Positions 42,722 through 50,878 of a stretch of DNA of 64,000 nt are shown piece by piece. Position numbers and translations under genes: made by a program. The stretch spans positions 4,201,226-4,265,225 of the forward strand of contig CP059069.1 in the NCBI GenBank assembly GCA_017798145.1. The letters are read 5' to 3'. Source of the stretch: Akkermansiaceae bacterium (GTDB taxonomy: Bacteria; Verrucomicrobiota; Verrucomicrobiia; Verrucomicrobiales; Akkermansiaceae). Each line of letters starts with the position of its first letter. Position 1 is the first letter of the stretch. A model generated the notes under the pieces. It was not told the DNA's origin, did no database searches, and saw only the letters and a program-made list of their open reading frames with translations.

Positions 42722-44564
42722 CCAGCAACAACAGGTCTCAACGCAAGGGATCAACGCTCTCCGCAAGGCCGGGAACCTCGAAGAAGCGCTCGGGCATGCA
42801 CGACGACTTCAGACGGACGACCCGGAAGATCCATGGGTTGTCCGGACGCTGTTCTGGTGTCTCCACGACGAATTCAAGCGCCTCCGGGACGCCGGAGACA
42901 CCAAAGGCGTTGCCGCGGTGCGCGAGGAGGTGGGCGAGCTCAAGATGCCCAAGGAAGCAACAGACGACGTGATGCACCAATGTGCGGCGAGAATCCTTGG
43001 AACCGATCCTGTTGCCAATGCATCCGAACTCAGCAAGGCTGGAAAACACCACGACGCGGTGGCGCTGCTGCGGCCGCTCGTCCAAGGCGATGACCTGACA
43101 TCATCGCTTGGCGAAGCCTACGGATGGGTGCTCTACCGAAAGCTCCGTGACATTGGAGCGGAGGAACCGCAGGTCGCTGCATGGTGTCTTGACGAGTTTC
43201 TCGCCTGCTGGTCCACCGACTGGGATCCGAATGCGATGCTCTTCAAGTGCATTCTGATCCAAGCGAAGCTCCATGCGGAGAACTGGGTTGGGTTGGTTCC
43301 GCTTGTGGAGAAGTTAGGGTTGCATCGCCTGAAGCCGGAAGAATTTGCGGATGATCGGGAGGATTCCGACTTTGAGCCATTCCAAGACCAACTGCTCACC
43401 GCCATTCACAAGTGCATCAAGAAGCACCCTGCCCTTCAAGGTGATCGACCGGCCCTTCGCCAACTCCTCCACGAGTGGAAAGATTCGTTCGGGGAAGGCG
43501 AATGGCCAAGATACCACCTGGGACGAATCCTGTTGTGGGTTCGTGGCGATACAGACGCGGCACGGGTTCTGCTTCTCAAGACCGTCCAGCGGAACCCAAG
43601 CGACTTCTGGCGCTGGCAGGCGTTCGCTGAGACACTTTCAGGTGAAGAAGCCAAGGCCGCATTCTCGCGTGCCATTCTTTGTGAGTGTGAGGACAGCTCG
43701 TTCAAGGTTCCGCTTTACCAGATCTATGCCAACCTCCTCGCCGATGAAGGAGAGGTGGCCGCGGCCAAGGCCAGCCTGGATGAGGCGATGCGGCTCCGGC
43801 AGCTGTCGGGCAAGGAGTGGCGAGAACCGATGCCAGCTTGGTATGACCAGACGCCAGAGGGCGGCGAACCAGATGTTCACCACTATGCAGAGCCTTTTGC
43901 TGCGAGGGCGGATGAACTGCTGGCAGCCAGCCTGCCAGCAAGACTTTGCGTTTTGGTCCGCCCGCTCGAAAAGGCCAACCGCATGCTGTTTTACTGTGTC
44001 GGGCTCGGCATACGGAATCTGAAGTTCGCCAAGGACAAGTTGCCAGAGCCTGATGCTTCCGCGATCGAGGCGAGGTTCGAGGATAAGGATGACGCCGCCT
44101 GTATGGTTCTGGCATGGAAGCATGTCGATGTTTCCGAAGATCTCGGCACACTGGAAACAGGAGTGGTTGGCCACGTGAACACGGAGAAGAAGCTGGCCTC
44201 AGTAGGCACGCCTTCGCAGGAGTTCATTCCATTGTATTTTGAGCGATGGCGCGAAGCCGGCGAACTTCGTACCGGGGACTGCATCAAGGTCCGCTGGCTG
44301 CGGGACGAGCACGACAAGACTGTTGTGATTGGCTGGGAGCGTTCAGAGCCTGCTCACCTTCCTGGATTCTTGGTTCCGGTCGAGGGTCGATTTGAGCGTG
44401 CTCCCGGGAAGGCTTTTGGATTCATCAAAAGTGCAGAACTGGAGGTTTTTGTGGCTCCCAGTGAAGCTGATGGGATGACGGACCATGCTGCCACCAAAGG
44501 TTGGGCGATGCGGTCCAAGGACAAGCACGGTAGGGCTTCATGGAAACTGCTCCCCGGATCTTGA
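42714..44564 (+). CDS. TPR protein with two cold-shock-like OB domains
   Basis: A 616-aa protein overlapping the helicase by 8 bases. Residues 1-370 are helical repeats of TPR type (GNLEEALGHARRL; HHDAVALLRPLVQ; GDTDAARVLLLKTVQRNPSD). The C-terminus has two beta-rich OB-type units: GVVGHVNTEKKLASVGTPSQEFIPLY (about 483) and VEGRFERAPGKAFGFIKSAELEVFVAP (about 555), the second with a cold-shock-like GFGFI-type strand. This architecture suggests binding of nucleic acid through the OB units and of proteins through TPRs. Function inferred. Confidence 0.75.
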   Translation: MADQQQQVSTQGINALRKAGNLEEALGHARRLQTDDPEDPWVVRTLFWCLHDEFKRLRDAGDTKGVAAVREEVGELKMPKEATDDVMHQCAARILGTDPVANASELSKAGKHHDAVALLRPLVQGDDLTSSLGEAYGWVLYRKLRDIGAEEPQVAAWCLDEFLACWSTDWDPNAMLFKCILIQAKLHAENWVGLVPLVEKLGLHRLKPEEFADDREDSDFEPFQDQLLTAIHKCIKKHPALQGDRPALRQLLHEWKDSFGEGEWPRYHLGRILLWVRGDTDAARVLLLKTVQRNPSDFWRWQAFAETLSGEEAKAAFSRAILCECEDSSFKVPLYQIYANLLADEGEVAAAKASLDEAMRLRQLSGKEWREPMPAWYDQTPEGGEPDVHHYAEPFAARADELLAASLPARLCVLVRPLEKANRMLFYCVGLGIRNLKFAKDKLPEPDASAIEARFEDKDDAACMVLAWKHVDVSEDLGTLETGVVGHVNTEKKLASVGTPSQEFIPLYFERWREAGELRTGDCIKVRWLRDEHDKTVVIGWERSEPAHLPGFLVPVEGRFERAPGKAFGFIKSAELEVFVAPSEADGMTDHAATKGWAMRSKDKHGRASWKLLPGS

Positions 44565-44652
44565 AGACCCAAACTATGCCCCATCTACATTCCCTCTTCA
44601 AGTCATCCCAGCCCCCAAACAGATTCTCAAGATCAGCAACAAATTACCGAAA

Positions 44653-46494
44653 ATGGACATTTCCCCCGACAAACAGAACATCGACCGCGTCTTTTCAAAC
44701 ACCGCCTACTACATCGACTTCTACCAGCGCGACTATCGTTGGACGGACGAACCGGTGCTCCGACTGCTGGACGACGTGTTCTTCAAATTCACAGAGCAAT
44801 ACGCCCGCACCGCCGACCGCGATCCCTCGCAGGAAACCATCACCGCCCACTATCCCTGGTATTACCTCAACACCTACGTGACCAACGTCGTCAGCGGGCG
44901 CACCTACGTCGTGGATGGCCAGCAGCGACTCACCACCCTCTCTCTCATGCTCATCAAGCTGCGGCATCTGGCCATCCAGCACCAGTCCCCGCTTCAAGGG
45001 TGGCTTGAGACCAAGATCGGCGGCCAGCAGGGCTTCGACCGCCACTTCTGGATGAACCACATCGGACACCAAAAAGCGCAGCAAGGATTGTTCGACGGCA
45101 AGGACGCGAAGGAGATCGACATCTCCAGCGGCATCACCGCAGAGAACATGGTGAAGAACTACGCCACCATCAGCACCTTCATCGACAAGAAGCTCACCGA
45201 CCGGCACAGCTTCGAGACCTTCACCTTCTATTTCCTCTACCGGCTGGTGCTGATCAACCTGGCCGTGGAGCAAACCGACGTCTCGATGGTCTTCGAGGTC
45301 ATCAACGACCGCGGGGTGAAGCTCCGCCCGTATGAGATCCTGAAAGGCAAGCTGCTCGGGCAGATTGACAAGATCGAACTCGACAAGGATCACTACAACG
45401 AGCTGTGGGAAACGCAGGCTGGCGCGATCAATGCCTTCAAGGAGGACGAGCTGGACGTGTTCTTCCGCTTCTACCTGAAGGCCAAGTATGCCGACACCCG
45501 CCGAGAGGGCACCAAGTTCGACGGAGATTACCATCGCGCCATGTTCACCACTGAGATGGACGAGAAGCTCGGCCTGCTGCACAACCCGGCGAAAGTGAAA
45601 GCCTTCCTCAAGGGCGATTTCACCTACTACTCGAACCTATTCATAAAACTCCGCACCGCCTACAACACCGACCAGCAGGAGTTTCGCGGGGTCTATTACA
45701 ACTACCTGCTCGACCTCGATGCCCCGTTTCTGCTCGTGCTGGCCGCCTGTCTCCGGGATGATCCCGATGAGGACGAGAAGATCCGCGCCGCCACCGCAGA
45801 GGTGGATCGCTATTTTGCCCTGCTCCAACTCCAGAGCGCCTATGACAGCAACGAGTTCGCTGATTCGCTCGTCCGCATCGCCGCCGCCATTCGCGAGCAA
45901 GATGCCGGGACGTTCCGCGCCGCCTTCGATGCCGAGCTGACCTCCGCCATCGCCTCGCGCCGTAACGTAAACGAGGCCGAGCCGCTCAGCTACGCTGCAT
46001 TCAAGCAGACGGGCATCAACCTCAATACCCGCTTCAAACGCTACTTCTTCGCCCGGATAGATGAGTTCCTTGCCAACGGCATGAACCTCAACCTCAAACA
46101 CCCCATCGCCGACTTGGTCACCAAGACCGGGGTCAAGACCGGTTTCCATGTGGAGCACATCCTTTCATGGAACGCTGAGAACAAGGCGCTCTTCGACGGC
46201 GACGAGGAACGCTTCGAGCAAGAGCGCAACCGCCTCGGCGGCATCCTCCTGCTCAAGGGCAAGGACAACATCTCCAGCAACAACGAGGCTTATCATAAAA
46301 AGCTCAAATCCTACGCGAACACCCTTTACTGGAACGAGACACTGCGTGCGGACAGCTACAAGTCGAAGCTCGACATGACCGCGTTGAAGAAGGAGCACCA
46401 ACTCGACCTCCAGCCTTTGGACAAGTTCGGCCCTGACGAGTTGGAGGCGAGGCATAAACTATTGTTCCAGCTCATCGGAATCATCTGGAAGTAA
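44653..46494 (+). CDS. DUF262/DUF1524 protein, GmrSD-like nuclease
   Basis: A 613-aa protein; ATG at 44653 is chosen because the upstream open frame overlaps the previous gene. The N-terminal DUF262 (ParB/Srx-like) has YQRDYRW near residue 25 and the signature VVDGQQRLTTLSLML near 86-100. The C-terminus is DUF1524 with the HNH-type VEHILSWN near residue 500 and NRLGGILLLKGKDNISSNN. GmrS/GmrD fusions are type IV restriction enzymes that cut modified phage DNA using NTP; single-chain versions also occur in other defence systems. It may be part of the array or an independent unit. Confidence 0.87.
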   Translation: MDISPDKQNIDRVFSNTAYYIDFYQRDYRWTDEPVLRLLDDVFFKFTEQYARTADRDPSQETITAHYPWYYLNTYVTNVVSGRTYVVDGQQRLTTLSLMLIKLRHLAIQHQSPLQGWLETKIGGQQGFDRHFWMNHIGHQKAQQGLFDGKDAKEIDISSGITAENMVKNYATISTFIDKKLTDRHSFETFTFYFLYRLVLINLAVEQTDVSMVFEVINDRGVKLRPYEILKGKLLGQIDKIELDKDHYNELWETQAGAINAFKEDELDVFFRFYLKAKYADTRREGTKFDGDYHRAMFTTEMDEKLGLLHNPAKVKAFLKGDFTYYSNLFIKLRTAYNTDQQEFRGVYYNYLLDLDAPFLLVLAACLRDDPDEDEKIRAATAEVDRYFALLQLQSAYDSNEFADSLVRIAAAIREQDAGTFRAAFDAELTSAIASRRNVNEAEPLSYAAFKQTGINLNTRFKRYFFARIDEFLANGMNLNLKHPIADLVTKTGVKTGFHVEHILSWNAENKALFDGDEERFEQERNRLGGILLLKGKDNISSNNEAYHKKLKSYANTLYWNETLRADSYKSKLDMTALKKEHQLDLQPLDKFGPDELEARHKLLFQLIGIIWK

Positions 46495-46545
46495 GCCGCC
46501 AGATCGTTAGAAAAGTCACCAATCCACGTTCCAGGAAGATAAACA

Positions 46546-48552
46546 ATGCCGACCCAAGACACACCCCTACGCTGGGATTCCCTGGTGCCCCGCCACTGGA
46601 GCGAATGGAAATGGCCCATCGATGACCTCCGCGACCTGACGGACTTCTGGGTCGTTGGCATCGTTGGCATTGGGTTGATTCTCATCACATGGGCCATCTG
46701 GAGAACGATCGAGGTCGGGATAAGGACAGGACGATACCTCCGGCTGGCAAAGAAACTCGGATCCAACGGTGCGCTGTCACAAACGCGCTCAGGGTGGAGC
46801 CAACGCAAGGGATGCAGGTTGGCATCGGATTTCAACGACATGCTGGTGGAAGTGCCGCGTGCGGGCGCGCCGCTCGAAAGAGATCTAAAGAGGTGCGGCC
46901 CCGCGTCCGAAGTATTCAACACCGCAAGCATGGGTCAGGGAATCGTCGGCAGCCGCCTGCTGATGGCGACTCCGGCCATCCTGACTGGACTCGGGGTGCT
47001 CGGCACCTTCGTCGGCCTGGCAATGGGAATCGGAGGGCTCGATCTCGGATCGGAAAACATCGAAGACCTGGACAAGAGCATCTCTCCGCTCATCAAGGGA
47101 AGTTCCACTGCCTTCGTGACCTCGGTCTGGGGTGTGACTTGCAGCATCCTGTTCACCCTCGTCGAAAAGATCCTCGAATGGTTTGCCGTGCGTCGCATCC
47201 GGAGCGTGCAAACCGCTTTCGATTCCCTGGCACCCCGCTACACCCCGGAAGAGAGCATGATCGCCCTGCACCGTTCCTCATCCCAGCAGGAAGAGATCCT
47301 CAAGGGGCTGGCGGTGGCAATCGGCGAGCAGATGCAGAAAGCGATCAACCGGATTGGCGAAGGGATCACCGAAGCGGTCAAGGAAGCTCTCGGAGGCCAG
47401 GCACAGGATCTTGGCAAGATGAGCGCGGATCTGATGTCGAAAGCGCTGACTGATGAACTCGCCAACCTGCAACAAGCAGTCACTGGGATGTCAGACGGTT
47501 TCAAAACGGAATTTGGTGCTGCCAGCGAAAAACTTTCGTCCACAATTTCGGGGTTCGACACTCTCCTCAATGGCGTGGACTCGACCGTTAAGTCATCCCA
47601 GACAGCAATGACCCAGGCGGTCGAACGTCTCACGGCGCACGAGGAAGTCGTAAAGGGACTGCAGGAGGGAGCCGCAAACCTGCAAAAGGCGGCAACCGAG
47701 CTGAGTTCCATGCGCGAGACATTCACCCTTTCCGCCGAGAAAAATGCAGAGGCTGCTGGCGCCCAGGAGAAGGCTGCCTCCAAGAACGAGCTGGTCGCTG
47801 ACAAACTGGATAAGATCGGGGACAAGTTGCCCGAGGTGCAGGAGGCCGTTGCCTCTGGAGCCCAGATCATCGCCTCGCTCGGCCAACCTCTGCTCGAACT
47901 GAAAGAGATACTTAGCAAGACCCCGGAAATTTTAGGCGGACAGGCGGAAGAGCAAGCGGTTCGTGATGAGAAGCGGTCGAGTCTGCTGCTGCAACAGACC
48001 GAAGTCCTTGCAAATACGGTCGCGGAGGCAGCAACGAAGTTTGCCCAGATCGAAACGCTGGCTACGAGCCTGAGCACTTCGGCAGTGAGCCTGGAGAAGG
48101 CTGGATCGGCACTTGGGCAGCTGTCGGCAAACATCAGCTCGGCATCGGAGAAGCAAGTGGCGGCCGCAAATGCATCGGAGAAAGCTGCGGCGGCGGGAGA
48201 GCGCGCTGCGGAGAAATTGGAGCCGATCCCGGGATCCTTGGAGGGCTTGTCAGGGACGCTGGAAACCGCGAGTTCCAAGATCAAGGAGGGAGCGGATGCG
48301 GCACGTGATGTTTATCGGGAGCTCGTGGAGCACCAGAAGCAGTGGATTCAGGGTGTCGAACTGGGCCTGACCGCGATGCGAGACCGACTTCAGGACATCC
48401 TGGATCAGTATGGCGAGTCCGTCGAAGGCAACACCCGGAACCACATGGAGCTTTGGACTCGGGCGGTGAACGAATCGCTGAGCAAGTTCTCGGCCCAGGT
48501 TCAGATCCTTGAGGGAGCCGTCACCGACCTGACTAACGAAATGAACAACTGA
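46546..48552 (+). CDS. zorA: Zorya ZorA, MotA-like channel protein
   Basis: A 668-aa MotA/ExbB-like protein. Membrane helices lie near residues 33-52, 136-163 (ATPAILTGLGVLGTFVGLAMG, the MotA-type segment) and 189-210. The C-terminal 440 residues are a very long helical, Ala/Glu/Ser-rich tail, as in ZorA, where it forms the cytoplasmic tail of the motor. Together with ZorB it forms a proton-driven complex in the inner membrane. It starts 51 bases after the DUF262 gene, so it may have its own promoter. Confidence 0.9.
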   Translation: MPTQDTPLRWDSLVPRHWSEWKWPIDDLRDLTDFWVVGIVGIGLILITWAIWRTIEVGIRTGRYLRLAKKLGSNGALSQTRSGWSQRKGCRLASDFNDMLVEVPRAGAPLERDLKRCGPASEVFNTASMGQGIVGSRLLMATPAILTGLGVLGTFVGLAMGIGGLDLGSENIEDLDKSISPLIKGSSTAFVTSVWGVTCSILFTLVEKILEWFAVRRIRSVQTAFDSLAPRYTPEESMIALHRSSSQQEEILKGLAVAIGEQMQKAINRIGEGITEAVKEALGGQAQDLGKMSADLMSKALTDELANLQQAVTGMSDGFKTEFGAASEKLSSTISGFDTLLNGVDSTVKSSQTAMTQAVERLTAHEEVVKGLQEGAANLQKAATELSSMRETFTLSAEKNAEAAGAQEKAASKNELVADKLDKIGDKLPEVQEAVASGAQIIASLGQPLLELKEILSKTPEILGGQAEEQAVRDEKRSSLLLQQTEVLANTVAEAATKFAQIETLATSLSTSAVSLEKAGSALGQLSANISSASEKQVAAANASEKAAAAGERAAEKLEPIPGSLEGLSGTLETASSKIKEGADAARDVYRELVEHQKQWIQGVELGLTAMRDRLQDILDQYGESVEGNTRNHMELWTRAVNESLSKFSAQVQILEGAVTDLTNEMNN

Positions 48553-49451
48553 TGTTCCGCAGACCACCAGAGAGCGAGAAGCGAAATGGCGATGAGGAAA
48601 ATCCGTTCCTTCTCTCCTTTTCCGACCTCATGGCGAGTCTGCTGGCCATCTTCATTCTAGCTCTGGTGGTGATGATGATCCAGCTTCACCTGAAGCAGAA
48701 GGAACTGGAAGAAGACAGGCAGAAGGTAAGGCTTTCGTTAATTGAGCTCCGAGAGAGCCTTGCCGAGATTCAGGAGACGCAGCAGGCCGTGGCCAGCGCT
48801 CTCGAAGGCGTCGGGCTCCGGGAGAAAAGCCTGGAAGGGATGCTCGAAGAGATCCAGAAGGACTTGAAGGAGCAGGGAATAGAAGTGCTGGTGACTGAGA
48901 ATGGCACGGTGCTCCGCATCCCCGAGAAGGCACTGTCATTCGGGCTCAATCGTTTTGAGGTTCAGGAGCGTTATCGCCCGGCCGCAGACCTGATCGGTGC
49001 GGCCCTCGTAAAGGCTCTGAAAGCTGAGGCCAACAGGCGCATCTTGGATACGGTTTTCATTGAAGGCCACACGGATGCCGTTCCGAATCGGCGAGAGATG
49101 GGCAACTGGGGACTCAGCACCTACCGGGCGATTTCACTCTGGCTATACTGGACTGAGGAACCTGGGAGCTACGCGGAACTAAAGGCGCTCAAGTCCTTGG
49201 CTCAAGACAACGGGAACGGAGAGCGCCCGTTGATTTCGACCAGCGGATACGCGGAGACCCGCCCGACCGGAATGCCCCGGCCTGAGGAACTCGCGGACGA
49301 TGACCCGGGGAACCCGGCGGATCGACGCATCGACATCCGGTTTACCTTGGCGTCTCAGGAAAAGAAAGACCTCACCGGTCTCAAGGAGAAGCTCCAGCGG
49401 ATGCGATCAAAAACCGATGAGCTAATCGACAAGCTGGAGGGATTGGAATGA
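48552..49451 (+). CDS. zorB: Zorya ZorB, MotB/OmpA-like stator protein
   Basis: A 299-aa protein whose ATG shares one base with the zorA stop. A short cytoplasmic start leads into one membrane helix (about residues 20-46) with Asp25 (FSDLMASLLAIF), matching the proton-carrying Asp of MotB. A coiled coil follows, then an OmpA-like peptidoglycan-binding domain (VFIEGHTDAVPN near 172 and ADRRIDIRFTLA near 256). It anchors the motor to the cell wall. Confidence 0.92.
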   Translation: MFRRPPESEKRNGDEENPFLLSFSDLMASLLAIFILALVVMMIQLHLKQKELEEDRQKVRLSLIELRESLAEIQETQQAVASALEGVGLREKSLEGMLEEIQKDLKEQGIEVLVTENGTVLRIPEKALSFGLNRFEVQERYRPAADLIGAALVKALKAEANRRILDTVFIEGHTDAVPNRREMGNWGLSTYRAISLWLYWTEEPGSYAELKALKSLAQDNGNGERPLISTSGYAETRPTGMPRPEELADDDPGNPADRRIDIRFTLASQEKKDLTGLKEKLQRMRSKTDELIDKLEGLE

Positions 49452-50866
49452 GTGCGTTTGATCTCAATTTGAAACCCTTGAAAGAGCCCAAGCTAAGCAT
49501 TCCTCAGCTGGAGAAGCGGATCAGGATCCTCGACCGCATCACCAGTCACCTCAGCGAGCAAGGTTCACTTGAAACGCCGGATCAGGTCGCCGAATTGCGG
49601 AGGCGAGTGAAGGCTGGCTACAATGCAGGGAATAAGTTTGACGATTACACTGCGATTCCACGGCGAGAATCCCAGTTGCTGTCGCTGTATTTGATGGATC
49701 TGGGCGATGACGAAACCCGGCAACTTTTGCCGCCCTTCGACGAGGAAATCGCAACGTCAATCCTTGGTAATTGGACACAGAACCTCAAAAAGCATTTGCG
49801 CAGGCAGGCGACCCAACTTTACTTCGCCCACTACGGGGAAGATCGGATCGGGGCGCTGGGATTCCTTGCGGACCGGCTAGGTGCCTCTTGGAGAATCGAG
49901 CCGGAAGACCGATTGTTCGACGACGCGTCCAGAGCCTACCAGAGGCATGCCGATTTACTCTTTGTCGCCGATGCTCCAAGCAAGATTGCCAAACAGAGAG
50001 GCGTGGGCGAGTCAATCAAGGACTTGGCTGCGCGATTTGGAGTGCCGATCGAAAGCGAGTTCCGCGAACGGCTCTTTGAGGAGATGATCGTGGCGCGGAT
50101 CAGGGACACCTCCCCGGATGAAATCAATGAGGAACTCGATACTCTGGTGCTTGAATCCAAGGAGCGCCGAATGCGGTCGGGCTATCCATTGGGAGCGGAG
50201 GTCATCCGGATCCTGATCGATCGGTCGATCTCCGAGTTCAGTGAGAAAGTGCCATCAGGGTGGAAGGAGAAGATTGTGACCTACTCGTGTGATCCCCGTT
50301 TGCCAGATCCGGCTGAGCAGTCCCGTTGGTGGGGATGGGCCGGACAACGGCAAAAAAACGTTGCACTTCGGGCACTTACCGAACTCACGCTTCGGCAGTT
50401 TATCGAACTCTTGAGGAAGAGCTTGGGAGGGACCGCTGCCGGCGAGCCATTTGAGAAACGGGCTAAGATGCTGCTCAAAATCTTCGATCTGGGAAAGGTT
50501 ATCGATGCGCGGTTGATCGTCGACGTTTTGACCTATGATCGTTTGACTCCGAAGATGATCGAAACTTTGAGGCCTCTCAGGACGAGCGGGGGACGGGAAC
50601 TCACCAGTTTCGTTTGTCTGCGATGTACCGACGACGTCTATTTGATCGAGGGCACGCACAGCTTCGCGCTGCGAGGCTTTCTAGGAGGTGAATCTTTTCC
50701 GATCCCAACCCTTTGGAGCGCAAATCCAGGTCGGTATTTCGACGACAGCTGTTTCAGAATTTCAGAATACAAATGCCACATCTTCCAGCGCCATCACACG
50801 GGTGATTGGCTGTGGGATTTCGACTATCAGCTACGCCAGCGCCACATCGAGTGGCACGGCCTTTGA
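49448..50866 (+). CDS. zorC: Zorya ZorC (EH-signature-like) protein
   Basis: A 472-aa soluble, mostly helical protein overlapping zorB by 4 bases. YSCDPRLPDPAEQSRWWGWAG near residue 277 and the C-terminal region KIFDLGKVIDARLIVDVL fit the EH_Signature family used to define ZorC. Its place between zorB and the zorD helicase gives the main support. ZorC is the DNA-associated partner of ZorD in type I Zorya; no catalytic motif is visible here. Confidence 0.85.
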   Translation: MSAFDLNLKPLKEPKLSIPQLEKRIRILDRITSHLSEQGSLETPDQVAELRRRVKAGYNAGNKFDDYTAIPRRESQLLSLYLMDLGDDETRQLLPPFDEEIATSILGNWTQNLKKHLRRQATQLYFAHYGEDRIGALGFLADRLGASWRIEPEDRLFDDASRAYQRHADLLFVADAPSKIAKQRGVGESIKDLAARFGVPIESEFRERLFEEMIVARIRDTSPDEINEELDTLVLESKERRMRSGYPLGAEVIRILIDRSISEFSEKVPSGWKEKIVTYSCDPRLPDPAEQSRWWGWAGQRQKNVALRALTELTLRQFIELLRKSLGGTAAGEPFEKRAKMLLKIFDLGKVIDARLIVDVLTYDRLTPKMIETLRPLRTSGGRELTSFVCLRCTDDVYLIEGTHSFALRGFLGGESFPIPTLWSANPGRYFDDSCFRISEYKCHIFQRHHTGDWLWDFDYQLRQRHIEWHGL

Positions 50867-50878
50867 ACTCCGCACAAA

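Noticed and set aside
25416..44564. Canonical DISARM or BREX
   Set aside because: DrmA, DrmB and DrmC are absent for DISARM; BrxL/PglZ/BrxA/B proteins are absent for BREX. The methylase and helicase alone are not enough.
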